Counted from the first letter of the stretch, positions 26,207 to 35,191 are shown. The stretch: DNA of 64,000 bases from Fischerella muscicola SAG 1427-1 = PCC 73103 (GCF_000317245.1 NZ_AJLJ01000207.1:37823-101822); one strand, 5' to 3'. A program made the numbers and translations. Notes: generated by a model not told the origin, from the sequence alone.

Positions 26207-26234
26207 GTAGAGACGCGAAATTTCGCGTCTCTAC
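26207..26234. repeat. 28-bp perfect palindrome, possible bidirectional terminator
   Basis: GTAGAGACGCGAAA (26207-26220) is followed directly by its complement TTTCGCGTCTCTAC. It lies between the convergent oxidase and GNAT genes, and belongs to the GAGACGCG repeat family; a related hairpin with GACGCG/CGCGTC arms lies at about 28903-28927. Confidence 0.75.
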
Positions 26235-26246
26235 TCCAGCTATTTG

Positions 26247-26756
26247 TTAGGTTACGACATTTAACCAATAAACATCCATCTCAATACCATGAAAAATTGT
26301 TTCCCTTTCGTATCTCATCCCCAGCTTTTCAAGGACTCTCACTGATGCTGTATTTGCTCGCTCGACAATTCCAAGAATGTATGGAAGCTTGAGTTCCTCA
26401 AATCCGTATTGAATGGTTGCTGATGCTGCTTCAGTTGCTAACCCCCTACCCCAAAATTCTGGATCTAATCGATATCCAATCTCTGGTTCAGCTACATTAT
26501 CAATTTGGTCGATTGCAATTCCACAGTAACCAATCAATTCGTTAGTTTGTTTGAAGATGATAGCCCACTTCCCGAATCCAAATGCTTTATATGAAGTTAT
26601 GAAATTGTCTATTTTCGCTTGCGTTTGGGATACTGAGAGAATCCCACTAACAGAAAATTCCATGACTCGTGAATTTGCAAGAATGGGTGCAAGTTGATAA
26701 ACGTCTTTTTGCTGGAAGTCTCTGAGGATTAGACGTTGTGTTTCTAGCCAAACCAT
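26247..26756 (-). CDS. GNAT family N-acetyltransferase (RimJ/RimL-like)
   Basis: 169 aa, single GNAT domain: start LETQRLILRDFQQKDVYQLA, central strand EIGYRLDPEFWGRGLATEA containing the acetyl-CoA P-loop (R/Q-x-x-G-x-G/A), and the C-terminal VERANTASVRVLEKLGMRYE typical of RimJ/L relatives. Substrate unknown; many relatives act on protein N-termini or antibiotics. It is convergent to the oxidase and does not belong to the iron group by function as far as can be seen. Confidence 0.9.
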   Translation of the reverse strand: MVWLETQRLILRDFQQKDVYQLAPILANSRVMEFSVSGILSVSQTQAKIDNFITSYKAFGFGKWAIIFKQTNELIGYCGIAIDQIDNVAEPEIGYRLDPEFWGRGLATEAASATIQYGFEELKLPYILGIVERANTASVRVLEKLGMRYERETIFHGIEMDVYWLNVVT

Positions 26757-27123
26757 GATTCAAAGCAACCCAAAAAATGAATAATAAGCAAACGCTTTGA
26801 AAATTCGCTGTGTTTGTTCAGCACTAAATATTATTTTTTGATTTAAGCAATCCCAACAGGGAAATTAGCAGGATTTACCATTATTTTGGAATAATTATCG
26901 AAAATAAATCTTAATTATATAGCAATTAAACTGGAACTAATGATTAAATTTCACCTCATAACATAGTCAAGTAGTTGATAAAAAGTCTCACTAGGTGCAA
27001 GAATAACTTAGCAAAATCTAAGAGAAGCTGTCAAATATCACCATAACAATTTGACATATTTAACTGCTGATATAGCTAACAAACGCTTTTACTTGCTTGC
27101 TTTTACAGATCCCCAGGAGCAAA
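26757..27123. other. Intergenic region before the lipoprotein gene
   Basis: No gene. AT-rich; contains ATAATTATCGAAAATAA near 26890, only weakly like a Fur box. A good ribosome site AGGAGC directly precedes the ATG at 27124. Confidence 0.4.
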
Positions 27124-28167
27124 ATGAAAAATTTTCGTTATGTATGTTTGGCTGTCGCTGCTTGTGCCATAGTAACCTTGAGTTCTTGTAATAATGGTGG
27201 TACTTCAACCACCGAAAATTCACCAGCAACTAATACTCCGAACTCTGTTGCACAAACAACTGAAGCAGTGAGCCATAGCGGTCATGGTAGCAAAAAACAA
27301 ATTAACATCAATACAGCTATTTTGTCTGAGTTGGATAAATTTGAGGCGCAGCTAGGTGTACCAGCATTATCGAATAAAATTCAGGCAAATCGCCCTTACG
27401 CTAGTCCAGAGGAATTAGTTAGCAAGAAGGTTATTAGCCAAGAACAGTTTGACAAAATTAAGGATCAGGTGACTGTTCAAGAAGTGGTTTTGACCGGAGA
27501 AGCCAAAGATATTGATTACATAACAAAGCTAGGATTGATGAAAGGACATCTGATTGTAGCGCAAGAACTTTTGGATCAAAATCAACCAAAACAGGCTGAA
27601 CCTCATATTGGACACCCAGTTGAAGAGATTTATGTTGATGTAGAAGAGCAATTGAACGATCGCAAAGTCAAAGAATTCAAAACAACTTTGGTGAGTTTGC
27701 AAGATTTGGTGAAATCTAACCCCAAAGATGCCAAAGTCAAGTCTAATTTTACTACTTCTATGGAATCAGTAGATCAAGCGATCGCAGCATTACCAGAAGC
27801 ACAACGCACCCAACCTTCATTTGTACTCCAGGTAATTAACGGTTTGTTAGATTCTGCAAACTCAGAATATGGTGCAGCGATCGCCGATGGTAAAATCGCC
27901 GCAGCCATTGAATATCAAGATTCCCGTGGTTTTGTAATCTACGCTGACGAATTGTATCAAAGTATCTCTAGCCAAATGGCAAAAGATCATCCAGACGCAG
28001 ACAAAGCAATTAAAGCGAGTATGACTCAACTCAAAAAAGCTTGGCCTACAGTGATTCCACCAGCCAAACCAGTTAATACTCCAGAAGAAGTCACCAAAGA
28101 AATCAAAGCGATAGAATCAGCATCTCAAAAAGTGATTGACAATTCTAAAACCCAAGCACAGCGATAA
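27124..28167 (+). CDS. Lipoprotein with helix-hairpin-helix domain, probably iron-related
   Basis: 347 aa from ATG 27124, preceded by CAGGAGCAAA. A lipoprotein signal ends at LSSC (lipobox Cys about residue 22). Next a low-complexity linker with HSGHGSKK, then a ComEA-type helix-hairpin-helix (ININTAILSELDKFEAQLGV ... RPYASPEELVSKKVISQEQF). The C-terminal 220 residues are all-helical with acidic/His patches (LMKGHLIVAQELL, EPHIGHPVEEIYVDVEEQL) that recall EfeO/imelysin-like metal binding, though I do not claim that family. Co-oriented with a bacterioferritin-like gene (205 bp) and FTR1 (further 146 bp). A periplasmic iron-binding partner of FTR1 is a reasonable guess, not shown. Confidence 0.75.
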   Translation: MKNFRYVCLAVAACAIVTLSSCNNGGTSTTENSPATNTPNSVAQTTEAVSHSGHGSKKQININTAILSELDKFEAQLGVPALSNKIQANRPYASPEELVSKKVISQEQFDKIKDQVTVQEVVLTGEAKDIDYITKLGLMKGHLIVAQELLDQNQPKQAEPHIGHPVEEIYVDVEEQLNDRKVKEFKTTLVSLQDLVKSNPKDAKVKSNFTTSMESVDQAIAALPEAQRTQPSFVLQVINGLLDSANSEYGAAIADGKIAAAIEYQDSRGFVIYADELYQSISSQMAKDHPDADKAIKASMTQLKKAWPTVIPPAKPVNTPEEVTKEIKAIESASQKVIDNSKTQAQR

Positions 28168-28372
28168 TTAAGTTCGTAGTGTAGACGCTCGTAAGAGCGA
28201 CTTCCTGAAGGGTGGACTTTATTCCTCAAAATCAACACAAGAGTCGCTTACCCTTGACTTTTTGTTCCAAGGTCGGAGTTTAAAATTTAGTGATAAACAA
28301 TAAAGTTAGAAACTATCTAACTTTTAGCTCATCACCAAAAACTTCTGACTTCTAGCGTAGACTAAGATACTG

Positions 28373-28807
28373 ATGCAAGAACTTGACCAAAACAAGACTA
28401 TCGACCTGCTCAATACCATCATGGAATTTGAATTGGCAGGAGTTGTGCGTTACACTCATTACTCTTTGATGGTAACTGGCCCGAATCGCATTCCGATTGT
28501 TACCTTTTTTAAAGCCCAAGCAAGCGAATCTTTACTTCATGCTCAACAAGTAGGAGAAATTCTCACAGGTTTAGATGGACACCCGACCCTGAAAATTGCA
28601 CCAATCGAAGAAAGTTACAAACATTCAGTCAAGCATATTTTGGAAGAAAGCTTGTCACATGAGAAGAAAGCACTAGATCTGTATAAAAACTTGCTTGATA
28701 CAGTCAGTGATGCCAGCATTTATCTTGAAGAATTCGCTCGAAATATGATCGGTCAAGAAGAGATGCATAATCTTGAACTGAAGAAAATGTTACGCGATTT
28801 TAGTTAG
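28373..28807 (+). CDS. Bacterioferritin-like ferritin-family protein
   Basis: 144 aa, four-helix bundle with diiron-type ligands: EFELAGVVRYTHY in helix A, SESLLHAQQVGE (E-x-x-H) in helix B, EESLSHEKKALDLY in helix C and IGQEEMHNLELKKML (E-x-x-H) in helix D. Typical of bacterioferritins and Dps/Bfr-like proteins; heme-ligating Met is not obvious. Likely stores or detoxifies iron. Sits between the lipoprotein and FTR1 genes on the same strand. Confidence 0.87.
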   Translation: MQELDQNKTIDLLNTIMEFELAGVVRYTHYSLMVTGPNRIPIVTFFKAQASESLLHAQQVGEILTGLDGHPTLKIAPIEESYKHSVKHILEESLSHEKKALDLYKNLLDTVSDASIYLEEFARNMIGQEEMHNLELKKMLRDFS

Positions 28808-28953
28808 TAGTCAAGGGTCAATGGTCAATTGTCAATGGTCAATTTGAAATTCTCTGGACTATTGACTCTGGACTATTAACTCTGGACTATTGATTATTGT
28901 ATAGACGCGATGTTCCTCGCGTCTCTACTATTGACTCTGGACTAATTTGAAAG

Positions 28954-29922
28954 ATGAACTTTAGTACTGCTCTACCTACTTTTGTAATTACACTCCGAGA
29001 AGGAGTAGAAGCAGCCTTAGTGGTTGGTATTGTCTTGGCTTTGTTGAAAAAAGCTAAACAATCTCGACTCAACCCTTGGGTGTATGCTGGTATCGGTGTT
29101 GGTATTGCCTTGAGTGCGCTGATTGGTGTGCTGTTTAGTTGGATAATACAAGTATTGGGAGCAATTAATCCTCAGTACACATCTGTAGTTGAACCATTAA
29201 TGGAAGCTGTCTTCAGTTTAGTGGCGATCGCTATGCTCAGTTGGATGCTGATCTGGATGACCAAACAAGCCAGATTTATGAAAGCTCAAGTAGAGGGAGC
29301 GGTGACAGATGCTTTAAAAGATAATAATAATGCCGGTTGGGGTGTTTTTAGCTTAATTTTAATTGCCGTTGTTCGTGAAGGTTTTGAAACAGTTTTATTC
29401 ATTGCTGCTAATTTTCAACAAGGACTAATTCCGGCGCTTGGTGCGATTGGCGGGATTGCAGTTGCAGCAGCAATAGGTGTGCTTTTATTTAAGTGGGGAG
29501 TGAAAATCAACATCCGCCAATTCTTCCAGGTAATGGGTATTTTGCTGGTATTAATTGTTGGTGGATTAGTAATTTCTGCATTACATAATTTTGACGAAGC
29601 TGCTGCTAATTATGCCCTCAGTAATCGCGCTTCTGAAAGCCTTTGTTTTTACTACGAAAGGTTTACCAAAATTCATTCTTGTATATTAGGGCCAATGGTT
29701 TGGAATACAGCCAATATTCTGCCAGAAGAAAAATTTCCTGGTATTGTCATCAAAGCCCTATTTGGCTACAGAGAACATCTTTATGTTGTGCAAGCAGTTG
29801 GATATATTGTATTTTTACTAACTGTTGGAGGTTTATATTTCCGTAGTATTACAGGTGGTTTAACTCAAGCTGGACAGAGCATTTCAGCAGGACAAAAACC
29901 GATTGGTTCAGCCAAAGAATAG
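28954..29922 (+). CDS. FTR1 family high-affinity iron permease
   Basis: Imports iron(III) delivered by a ferroxidase. 322 aa with seven membrane helices and the two REGxE motifs that bind iron: REGVE at residues 15-19 and REGFE at 141-145. A loop with FYYERFTKIHSC and the C-terminal helices are present, so the protein is complete. The oxidase at 25141, the lipoprotein at 27124 and the bacterioferritin-like protein form a plausible functional group, though gaps of 150-950 bp and a divergent GNAT gene mean they are not one simple operon. Confidence 0.94.
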   Translation: MNFSTALPTFVITLREGVEAALVVGIVLALLKKAKQSRLNPWVYAGIGVGIALSALIGVLFSWIIQVLGAINPQYTSVVEPLMEAVFSLVAIAMLSWMLIWMTKQARFMKAQVEGAVTDALKDNNNAGWGVFSLILIAVVREGFETVLFIAANFQQGLIPALGAIGGIAVAAAIGVLLFKWGVKINIRQFFQVMGILLVLIVGGLVISALHNFDEAAANYALSNRASESLCFYYERFTKIHSCILGPMVWNTANILPEEKFPGIVIKALFGYREHLYVVQAVGYIVFLLTVGGLYFRSITGGLTQAGQSISAGQKPIGSAKE

Positions 29923-30090
29923 GGATTGGGGATCGGGGATCGGGGATCGGGAATTAGGGATCGGGGAAAGAGGAAAGGGGAAAGGGTAGTGGATAATATG
30001 TAATACAGAGTGGTTAATAGCTATATAGACAATATTAATACAGACTCATTCCCAATCCCTGATCCCCGATCCCCGATCCCCGATCCCCTT
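29923..30090. repeat. STRR arrays in inverted orientation (GGGGATC / GATCCCC)
   Basis: 29923-29970 carries tandem GGGGATC-type heptamers and 30052-30088 carries the complementary GATCCCC heptamers. The two arrays could pair into one long hairpin separated by 80 bp. They end eight bases before the MOSC gene start. Confidence 0.75.
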
Positions 30091-30095
30091 TCCCT

Positions 30096-30899
30096 ATGAC
30101 TAAAATATCAATTCAACAATTATTGATTTATCCAATTAAAGGATTAAGTAGTGATCAGCGCGATCGCGTCCACCTTGAGGTAGGACATGGTATTCTTGGC
30201 GATCGCGCTTTTGCTTTGATGTACAAGCAAGACGACATAGATAGCAATTCAACAATAGTACCTTGGATGAAGAAGCAAAACTTCATCATGCAAAATGACT
30301 GGCCAGGACTCGCAGCTGTAAATTGTTTCTATGAACCAGAAACTGGGACTCTCACAGTCAAGCGCAAAGGTATAGATTTATTAGTTGCTGATACTAAGAC
30401 TTCTGAAGGACGGAATTTAATATCAGCCTTTTTCACAGGTTATTTAGCAGGAATTTACCCCAGTCAAGCAGCGAGACACCCCAACCGCGCACCTCTACAA
30501 CTAGTTGGAGAATTTGACAAAACTCGCTACCCTGACCGCGAAGCGGGACATATTTCTCTCGTCAGTCAAGCAACCATTGACACTTTAAGTGAATTAGCTG
30601 GACAACCAATAGATGTACGGCGCTTTCGTGCCAATATTGTTGTAGCAGGTGTCTCTGCTTGGGAAGAATTTGACTGGCTTGGAAAAGAAATACAACTTGG
30701 AACTGCAAAAATTGTTGTGACAGCTAGAATTAATCGCTGCTTAAATATAGATGTCAATCCGGAAACAGGAGAGCGAGATATTAGGTTACTGTCTCTTTTA
30801 CAAGAACAGTTTCAGCATACCCAGACTGGTGTTTTAGGGCAGGTAATTAGTAGTGGTAGTGTGGCAATAGGCGAAGATTTAATTATTACTAACCAATAA
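30096..30899 (+). CDS. MOSC domain protein (molybdenum-cofactor/sulfur-carrier type)
   Basis: 267 aa: MOSC N-terminal beta-barrel domain (ISIQQLLIYPIKGLSSD, HGILGDRAFALM) followed by the MOSC core (RRFRANIVVAGVSAWEEFDW, RINRCLNIDVNPETGERD). The conserved Cys of the NRCLNI motif is present; in mARC-type proteins this position binds molybdenum cofactor. Probably a reductase or sulfur-transfer enzyme; partner unknown. ATG 30096 sits directly behind the STRR array, without an obvious ribosome site. Confidence 0.9.
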   Translation: MTKISIQQLLIYPIKGLSSDQRDRVHLEVGHGILGDRAFALMYKQDDIDSNSTIVPWMKKQNFIMQNDWPGLAAVNCFYEPETGTLTVKRKGIDLLVADTKTSEGRNLISAFFTGYLAGIYPSQAARHPNRAPLQLVGEFDKTRYPDREAGHISLVSQATIDTLSELAGQPIDVRRFRANIVVAGVSAWEEFDWLGKEIQLGTAKIVVTARINRCLNIDVNPETGERDIRLLSLLQEQFQHTQTGVLGQVISSGSVAIGEDLIITNQ

Positions 30900-30911
30900 C
30901 CACTAATCACC

Positions 30912-31076
30912 GGGAGCATCCCAAATGTTCAAAAAACCCACCTGCGATTGAAATCTCATAGTCAAAGTCTGCTTAAGCAGACTACTGGATTTTATGAAGT
31001 CGTCTTCAGACGACTTGTGCTATTAGCTAAGGGTTTAAACCCTTATGCGGTATATTGAAAAAATTGGGATGCTCCC
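30912..31076. mobile_element. 165-bp MITE with 13-bp inverted ends and 9-bp target duplication
   Basis: Ends GGGAGCATCCCAA (30912-30924) and TTGGGATGCTCCC (31064-31076) are perfectly inverted. The 9-mer CTAATCACC stands immediately outside both ends (30903-30911 and 31077-31085). The inside has three further perfect palindromes: AGTCTGCTTAAGCAGACT (30966-30983), AAGTCGTCTTCAGACGACTT (30997-31016) and AAGGGTTTAAACCCTT (31029-31044). No coding capacity. It inserted between the stops of the convergent MOSC and ATPase genes. Confidence 0.9.
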
Positions 31077-31096
31077 CTAATCACCAACAATTAAAA

Positions 31097-34006
31097 TTAT
31101 CTACGCTTATAACCACTTGCTTTTAAACGCAAATGCAGACGTAAGGAAGAAGCGCGATAACTGGGTTTTGCGGAATTACATAAACGCAAACGTGGAGAGG
31201 TAGTAAGGCGGTTACGTACCTGCAAATCTTTTTCCTCGTGAGTTTTTGCCACTAAATGTAATTTACTGTGATCATTGCTACGACGTAGGAGCCATTTCTC
31301 CAATTCCACACACCAGAAGACCAAACTACTGACAGCCAAACAAATCACTAAATCCAGTGCTGACAAGGGAATTGTGTTAAACAGTTTCTGGAAGAACGGC
31401 ACATACAGCACGGCAATTTGCAAACCTAGTGTTAAAGCTACTGAACCCAGAAGTGCTTTATTAGACATTAAGCCAATGGTAAATAGCGAGTCACGCTCAG
31501 AACGCACTGCTAAGGCATTACCCATCTGGGAGAGAGTCAGAGTAGTAAATAGTATAGTTTGCCAAGCAGGACTACCTGTTTTCCAGTAGAAAAATCCCAT
31601 AGCAAGAGATATACAACCCATAAGGATGCCGATCCAAATGATATCCCTACCCATGCCTCGGCTAAAAATATTCTCGTTGGGTGGGTACGGAGGACGATTC
31701 ATGGTATCTCGCTCTGCTGGTTCTACACCCAGAGCTAAGGCTGGTAAACCATCGGTGGTCAGGTTAATCCAAAGAATTTGTAGTGGTAGCAGGGGTAATG
31801 GCATTCCCAAAAAAGGAGCCAGTAGCATCACCCAAAGTTCACCAACATTACTACTAAGCAGATACTTGATAAACTTACGGATATTGTCGTAAATTACGCG
31901 CCCTTCTTTAACCGCAGCAACAAGAGTAGCAAAGTTATCGTCTAGTAAAACCATATCGGCTGCCTCTTTTGCTACATCTGTACCCCTAATTCCCATGGCG
32001 ACACCAATATTAGCGCCTTTGAGAGCTGGCGCGTCATTGATACCATCACCGGTCATCGCGACGATGTGTCCCTGTTGTTGCAGGGTTTGGACAAGATCAA
32101 ACTTGTGTTCTGACGAAACCCGCGCATAAACTGATGTGTCATTTAGGGTGCAGCGCAATTCCTCAACAGAGAATTGAGATAAATCTTCGCTGGTAATAGT
32201 CTGATTATCAGTAGTAATACCGACTTCACGAGCAATAAATCTCGCTGTCAGCGGATGATCCCCTGTAATCATCACTGGACGAATCCCAGCACGCTTGCAG
32301 GTAAGTACGGCGTCTCGTACTTCTGGTCGTGCAGGATCATTCATACCGACCATACCAATAAAGATCAATTCTTGCTCTACGTCTTCCCACTGATCAGCAG
32401 ACTGCAAAGGTCGAAAAGCTGCTCCCATCACCCGCAAACCATTTTTCGTGAGTTGGCTACAAGTGACACTGAGATGTCTGTGCCAAATTTCAGTCAATGG
32501 TCTGGCTTGGCCATTAATCCAGATATGACTGCAAATATCTAGCAAGCTATTCACTGTACCTTTGGTGAAAACAATGTAGGACATTCCTCCTATTTTCTCG
32601 CTCCAATGCCAAATTGTTTCCAAAGCGCAAGGAATTCTAGAGGGAATGGTAGGAAATTTGTGAATCGTACTCATGCGTTGACGCCGAGAGTCGTAGTCAA
32701 CTTCCCCGACACGAGGAATAAGATACTCTAGGTCAGCTTTCCACAATCCTTGTTGAGCAGCAGCCATGACTAAAGCACCCTCGGTCGGATCACCGACAGT
32801 CCGCAAGTAACGCGGCTCTTCTGTGTCTGGTTCTAGCAAAGCGTTGTTGCACAAAGTACCAGCAGCTAAAAGTAAGGATATGGCTGGTGGTTGACAGAGT
32901 AAAAATGGCCTGTCTTGGTTTTTTTCTCCGATACAAGCCCGCATCCGGGTAGTTAAATCTATGCGTTGACCTGCGACATCGAGAACAGTAACTGTCATCC
33001 GGTTTTCGGTGAGAGTCCCAGTTTTACCAGAGCAAATTACACTCACTGATCCCAAGGTTTCTACAGCTGGTAAGTTGCGAATCAGCGCTCGTCGTTTTAA
33101 CATTTGCCGTGCGCCTAAAGCTAAAGCGATGGTTACTACTGCTGGTAAACCTTCTGGTAAAGCTGCTACTACTAGAGTGATGGCAGTTAGGAGCATGATT
33201 TTCCAGTCTTCACCCCGCAGCATTCCCAAAACGAGAATGACTACTACTAGCGCTAGAGAAGCTATTGCTAATCCTCGCCCCAATTCATCTAAGCGCTTCT
33301 GGAGTGGGGTTGGTTCTGGTTCGAGTGCTTGCACCATAGAAGCTACTCGCCCCATTTCGGTTTTCATCCCGGTTTCCGTGACGATCGCCTGACCCTGTCC
33401 GTAGGTAACAACCGTACCCATGTAAACTATATTGTGGCGATCGCTAAGTTGCAAATCTGGTTGAGAAAGTGTTTGTGGTTCTTTGTCTGTAGGTTCTGAT
33501 ACACCTGTTAAGATTGTTTCTTGAATTCGCAAACCAACACTTTCTATGATCCGACAATCAGCTGGGACGATGTCCTCTGCATCCAGTTGAATAATATCTC
33601 CTGGCACTAAATCACGGGCAGAAATTTCTTGCCAGCGACCATCACGTAATACTTTAACATCAGGTAGAGATAATTTTTTGAGAGTGGCGATCGCTTTTTG
33701 AGCTTGGTATTCTTGACTAAAACCTAAAACAGCGATCAGTACCACGATTGCAATGATACCGACTGCATCTTTGTAGTCACCCAAAAAACCGGAGGCGATC
33801 GCAGCTACAATCAAAATAACTACTAAAGTCGCAGTCACCTGTTCCCAAAGTATTTGTAAAGGAGTTCGTAATCCTTGCTCAATTAACTCGTTGCAACCAT
33901 GCTGCTGTTGACGACGACTAGCTTCAGATGTACTCAGTCCAAAAGATGCATCACTACCCAATCGTTGCAGAACTTCTTGTACATCTAATTTATACCAATT
34001 GCTCAT
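31097..34006 (-). CDS. P-type II cation ATPase homologue with catalytic residues lost (pseudoenzyme?)
   Basis: 969 aa, full-length and in frame, with SERCA/PacL layout: cation-ATPase N domain, helices M1-M4 (M4 PEGLP intact), P and N domains, TGDGINDAPAL hinge, [10 protein letters not shown]6 [13 protein letters not shown] and C-terminal helices. However, the phosphorylation motif DKTGT reads SGKTGTLTENRM: the invariant Asp is Gly327 (codon GGT at 33026-33028, one base from GAT). The actuator motif TGES reads TGVS, its Glu being Val169 (GTA, one base from GAA). KGAPE reads KGTVN. A pump of this family cannot form the aspartyl phosphate without the Asp. The sister at 36493-39381 is intact. Either a recent decay, or a regulatory pseudo-pump. 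ATG 34006 preceded by AGAGGAGGC. Confidence 0.9.
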   Translation of the reverse strand: MSNWYKLDVQEVLQRLGSDASFGLSTSEASRRQQQHGCNELIEQGLRTPLQILWEQVTATLVVILIVAAIASGFLGDYKDAVGIIAIVVLIAVLGFSQEYQAQKAIATLKKLSLPDVKVLRDGRWQEISARDLVPGDIIQLDAEDIVPADCRIIESVGLRIQETILTGVSEPTDKEPQTLSQPDLQLSDRHNIVYMGTVVTYGQGQAIVTETGMKTEMGRVASMVQALEPEPTPLQKRLDELGRGLAIASLALVVVILVLGMLRGEDWKIMLLTAITLVVAALPEGLPAVVTIALALGARQMLKRRALIRNLPAVETLGSVSVICSGKTGTLTENRMTVTVLDVAGQRIDLTTRMRACIGEKNQDRPFLLCQPPAISLLLAAGTLCNNALLEPDTEEPRYLRTVGDPTEGALVMAAAQQGLWKADLEYLIPRVGEVDYDSRRQRMSTIHKFPTIPSRIPCALETIWHWSEKIGGMSYIVFTKGTVNSLLDICSHIWINGQARPLTEIWHRHLSVTCSQLTKNGLRVMGAAFRPLQSADQWEDVEQELIFIGMVGMNDPARPEVRDAVLTCKRAGIRPVMITGDHPLTARFIAREVGITTDNQTITSEDLSQFSVEELRCTLNDTSVYARVSSEHKFDLVQTLQQQGHIVAMTGDGINDAPALKGANIGVAMGIRGTDVAKEAADMVLLDDNFATLVAAVKEGRVIYDNIRKFIKYLLSSNVGELWVMLLAPFLGMPLPLLPLQILWINLTTDGLPALALGVEPAERDTMNRPPYPPNENIFSRGMGRDIIWIGILMGCISLAMGFFYWKTGSPAWQTILFTTLTLSQMGNALAVRSERDSLFTIGLMSNKALLGSVALTLGLQIAVLYVPFFQKLFNTIPLSALDLVICLAVSSLVFWCVELEKWLLRRSNDHSKLHLVAKTHEEKDLQVRNRLTTSPRLRLCNSAKPSYRASSLRLHLRLKASGYKRR

Positions 34007-34712
34007 GTCTCGCCTCCTCTAAGATGACGGAATGTGAGGTGTAGAAAATAAATATGGGTAACGGAAAGATGGGGAGATAGACAAATTTGTTAATGATCTC
34101 CCTGATATAAGATTTATAAGCAGCACAAAACAAGACATACTCATCCATAGACCTCTTGCAAAAATATTTTTACCCCACCCTAACCCTCCCCGTTTACGGG
34201 GAGGGAACTAAATCTTCCCTTGGTTCACGGGGGATTGAGGGGGTTAATTCGACTTTTGCAAGAGGTCTCATCTACAGTTGTTTAAAAAAACTCTGAGCAA
34301 GAGCAACTGTCTTTGGACAAGCAAACTCAAGTCATACTCGGAATTAAAAACTCCGAACTCGAATTATTCAATTTCAAATTGCATTCAGTTGTTAAGACTA
34401 ATATCGTGACGCAAACAAAGACACGGTAAATGTATTTGAGTATTCTCCACATTTCCACGTCTTTCTTTGCTTGCATCAAGACCTCTCCTGTAACTGCAAC
34501 TTGTATAAATGCATGAATTTAATTCAGAGATTATTTATGCTGTGATAATCTCTCAATCCTGATTTATTTAAATCTGATAGGCTTGGTAGAATTTATTAAT
34601 TCAGAACAGCTTCACACTTTCTCCATGCAAAGATTTGATTGTTTTGCTTCTTTCTTTTGCAGCGCACTCTTTGCAAAGCAAACATGAATTTTCTAACTAC
34701 CCAATTCTGAGC
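34007..34712. other. Intergenic region containing a MITE
   Basis: No supported gene; a 113-codon plus-strand frame from 34635 overlaps the DUF5132 gene antisense. Contains the element at 34150-34267 and a hairpin AGAGATTAT (34526-34534) with ATAATCTCT (34545-34553). This region separates the DUF5132 gene from the ATPase gene downstream of it. Confidence 0.5.
34150..34267. mobile_element. MITE-like element with 14-bp inverted ends
   Basis: GACCTCTTGCAAAA (34150-34163) and TTTTGCAAGAGGTC (34254-34267) are perfect inverted repeats around 90 bp rich in CCCTCC/GGGGAG. The 9-mers outside (TCATCCATA and TCATCTACA) match at seven positions, a possible eroded target duplication. No coding capacity. 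Confidence 0.65.
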
Positions 34713-35000
34713 CTACCTAATTCGTCGCAAGTGTCTACTATTATTATTTATCGGAAGTTCTGCTCTAGCTTCTGCTACTATATCTGCAAAATTTTCATTA
34801 ACTGCGGCGATTGCTCCTCTACTCTTGTCAGAAAGAATGATCCCGGCTTTGATTGCTGTTTTAGCAAAGGATTTACCAGCAACTGCTACCACTGGAATCG
34901 CGATCGGCACAACAATTACTGTCACTATACCAGGAATGCCAAAATCTTCAACGACACCCCCAAAGACACGTTTTAAGTTGGGTAAAACTTTGGGTAGCAT
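34713..35000 (-). CDS. DUF5132 small membrane protein
   Basis: 95 residues from ATG 35000, which has GGGGGTG about 8 nt upstream; an ATG at 35030 would add ten residues and has no such site. One long hydrophobic stretch (GIPGIVTVIVVPIAIPVVAV) follows a basic start (LPKVLPNLKRVFGG), then a helical tail (KTAIKAGIILSDKSRGAIAA ... DIVAEARAEL). This matches DUF5132, small membrane proteins often found near metal-transporting P-type ATPases. Function unknown; here it lies between recF and the altered ATPase gene, all on the minus strand. Confidence 0.8.
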   Translation of the reverse strand: MLPKVLPNLKRVFGGVVEDFGIPGIVTVIVVPIAIPVVAVAGKSFAKTAIKAGIILSDKSRGAIAAVNENFADIVAEARAELPINNNSRHLRRIR

Positions 35001-35191
35001 GGTATTTTCACCCCCTTTGTATTTGTACAATTAAATTATTTTATCACTATAAAATAAAACTAGATACTTAAACAAGTAATTTTCATATTAAAAAATATTG
35101 CTTATCAATATTAAGATAAGTTAAAATTATTGAGTCGGTAATTGGTAATTGGGATATTAACTAAATAGTTTTGAGCTTAGTATTTTTAAAT

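Noticed and set aside
34635..34976. 113-codon plus-strand frame
   Set aside because: Antisense to the DUF5132 gene, which has a good ribosome site and family match; the frame is Cys/Tyr/Asn-rich without similarity.
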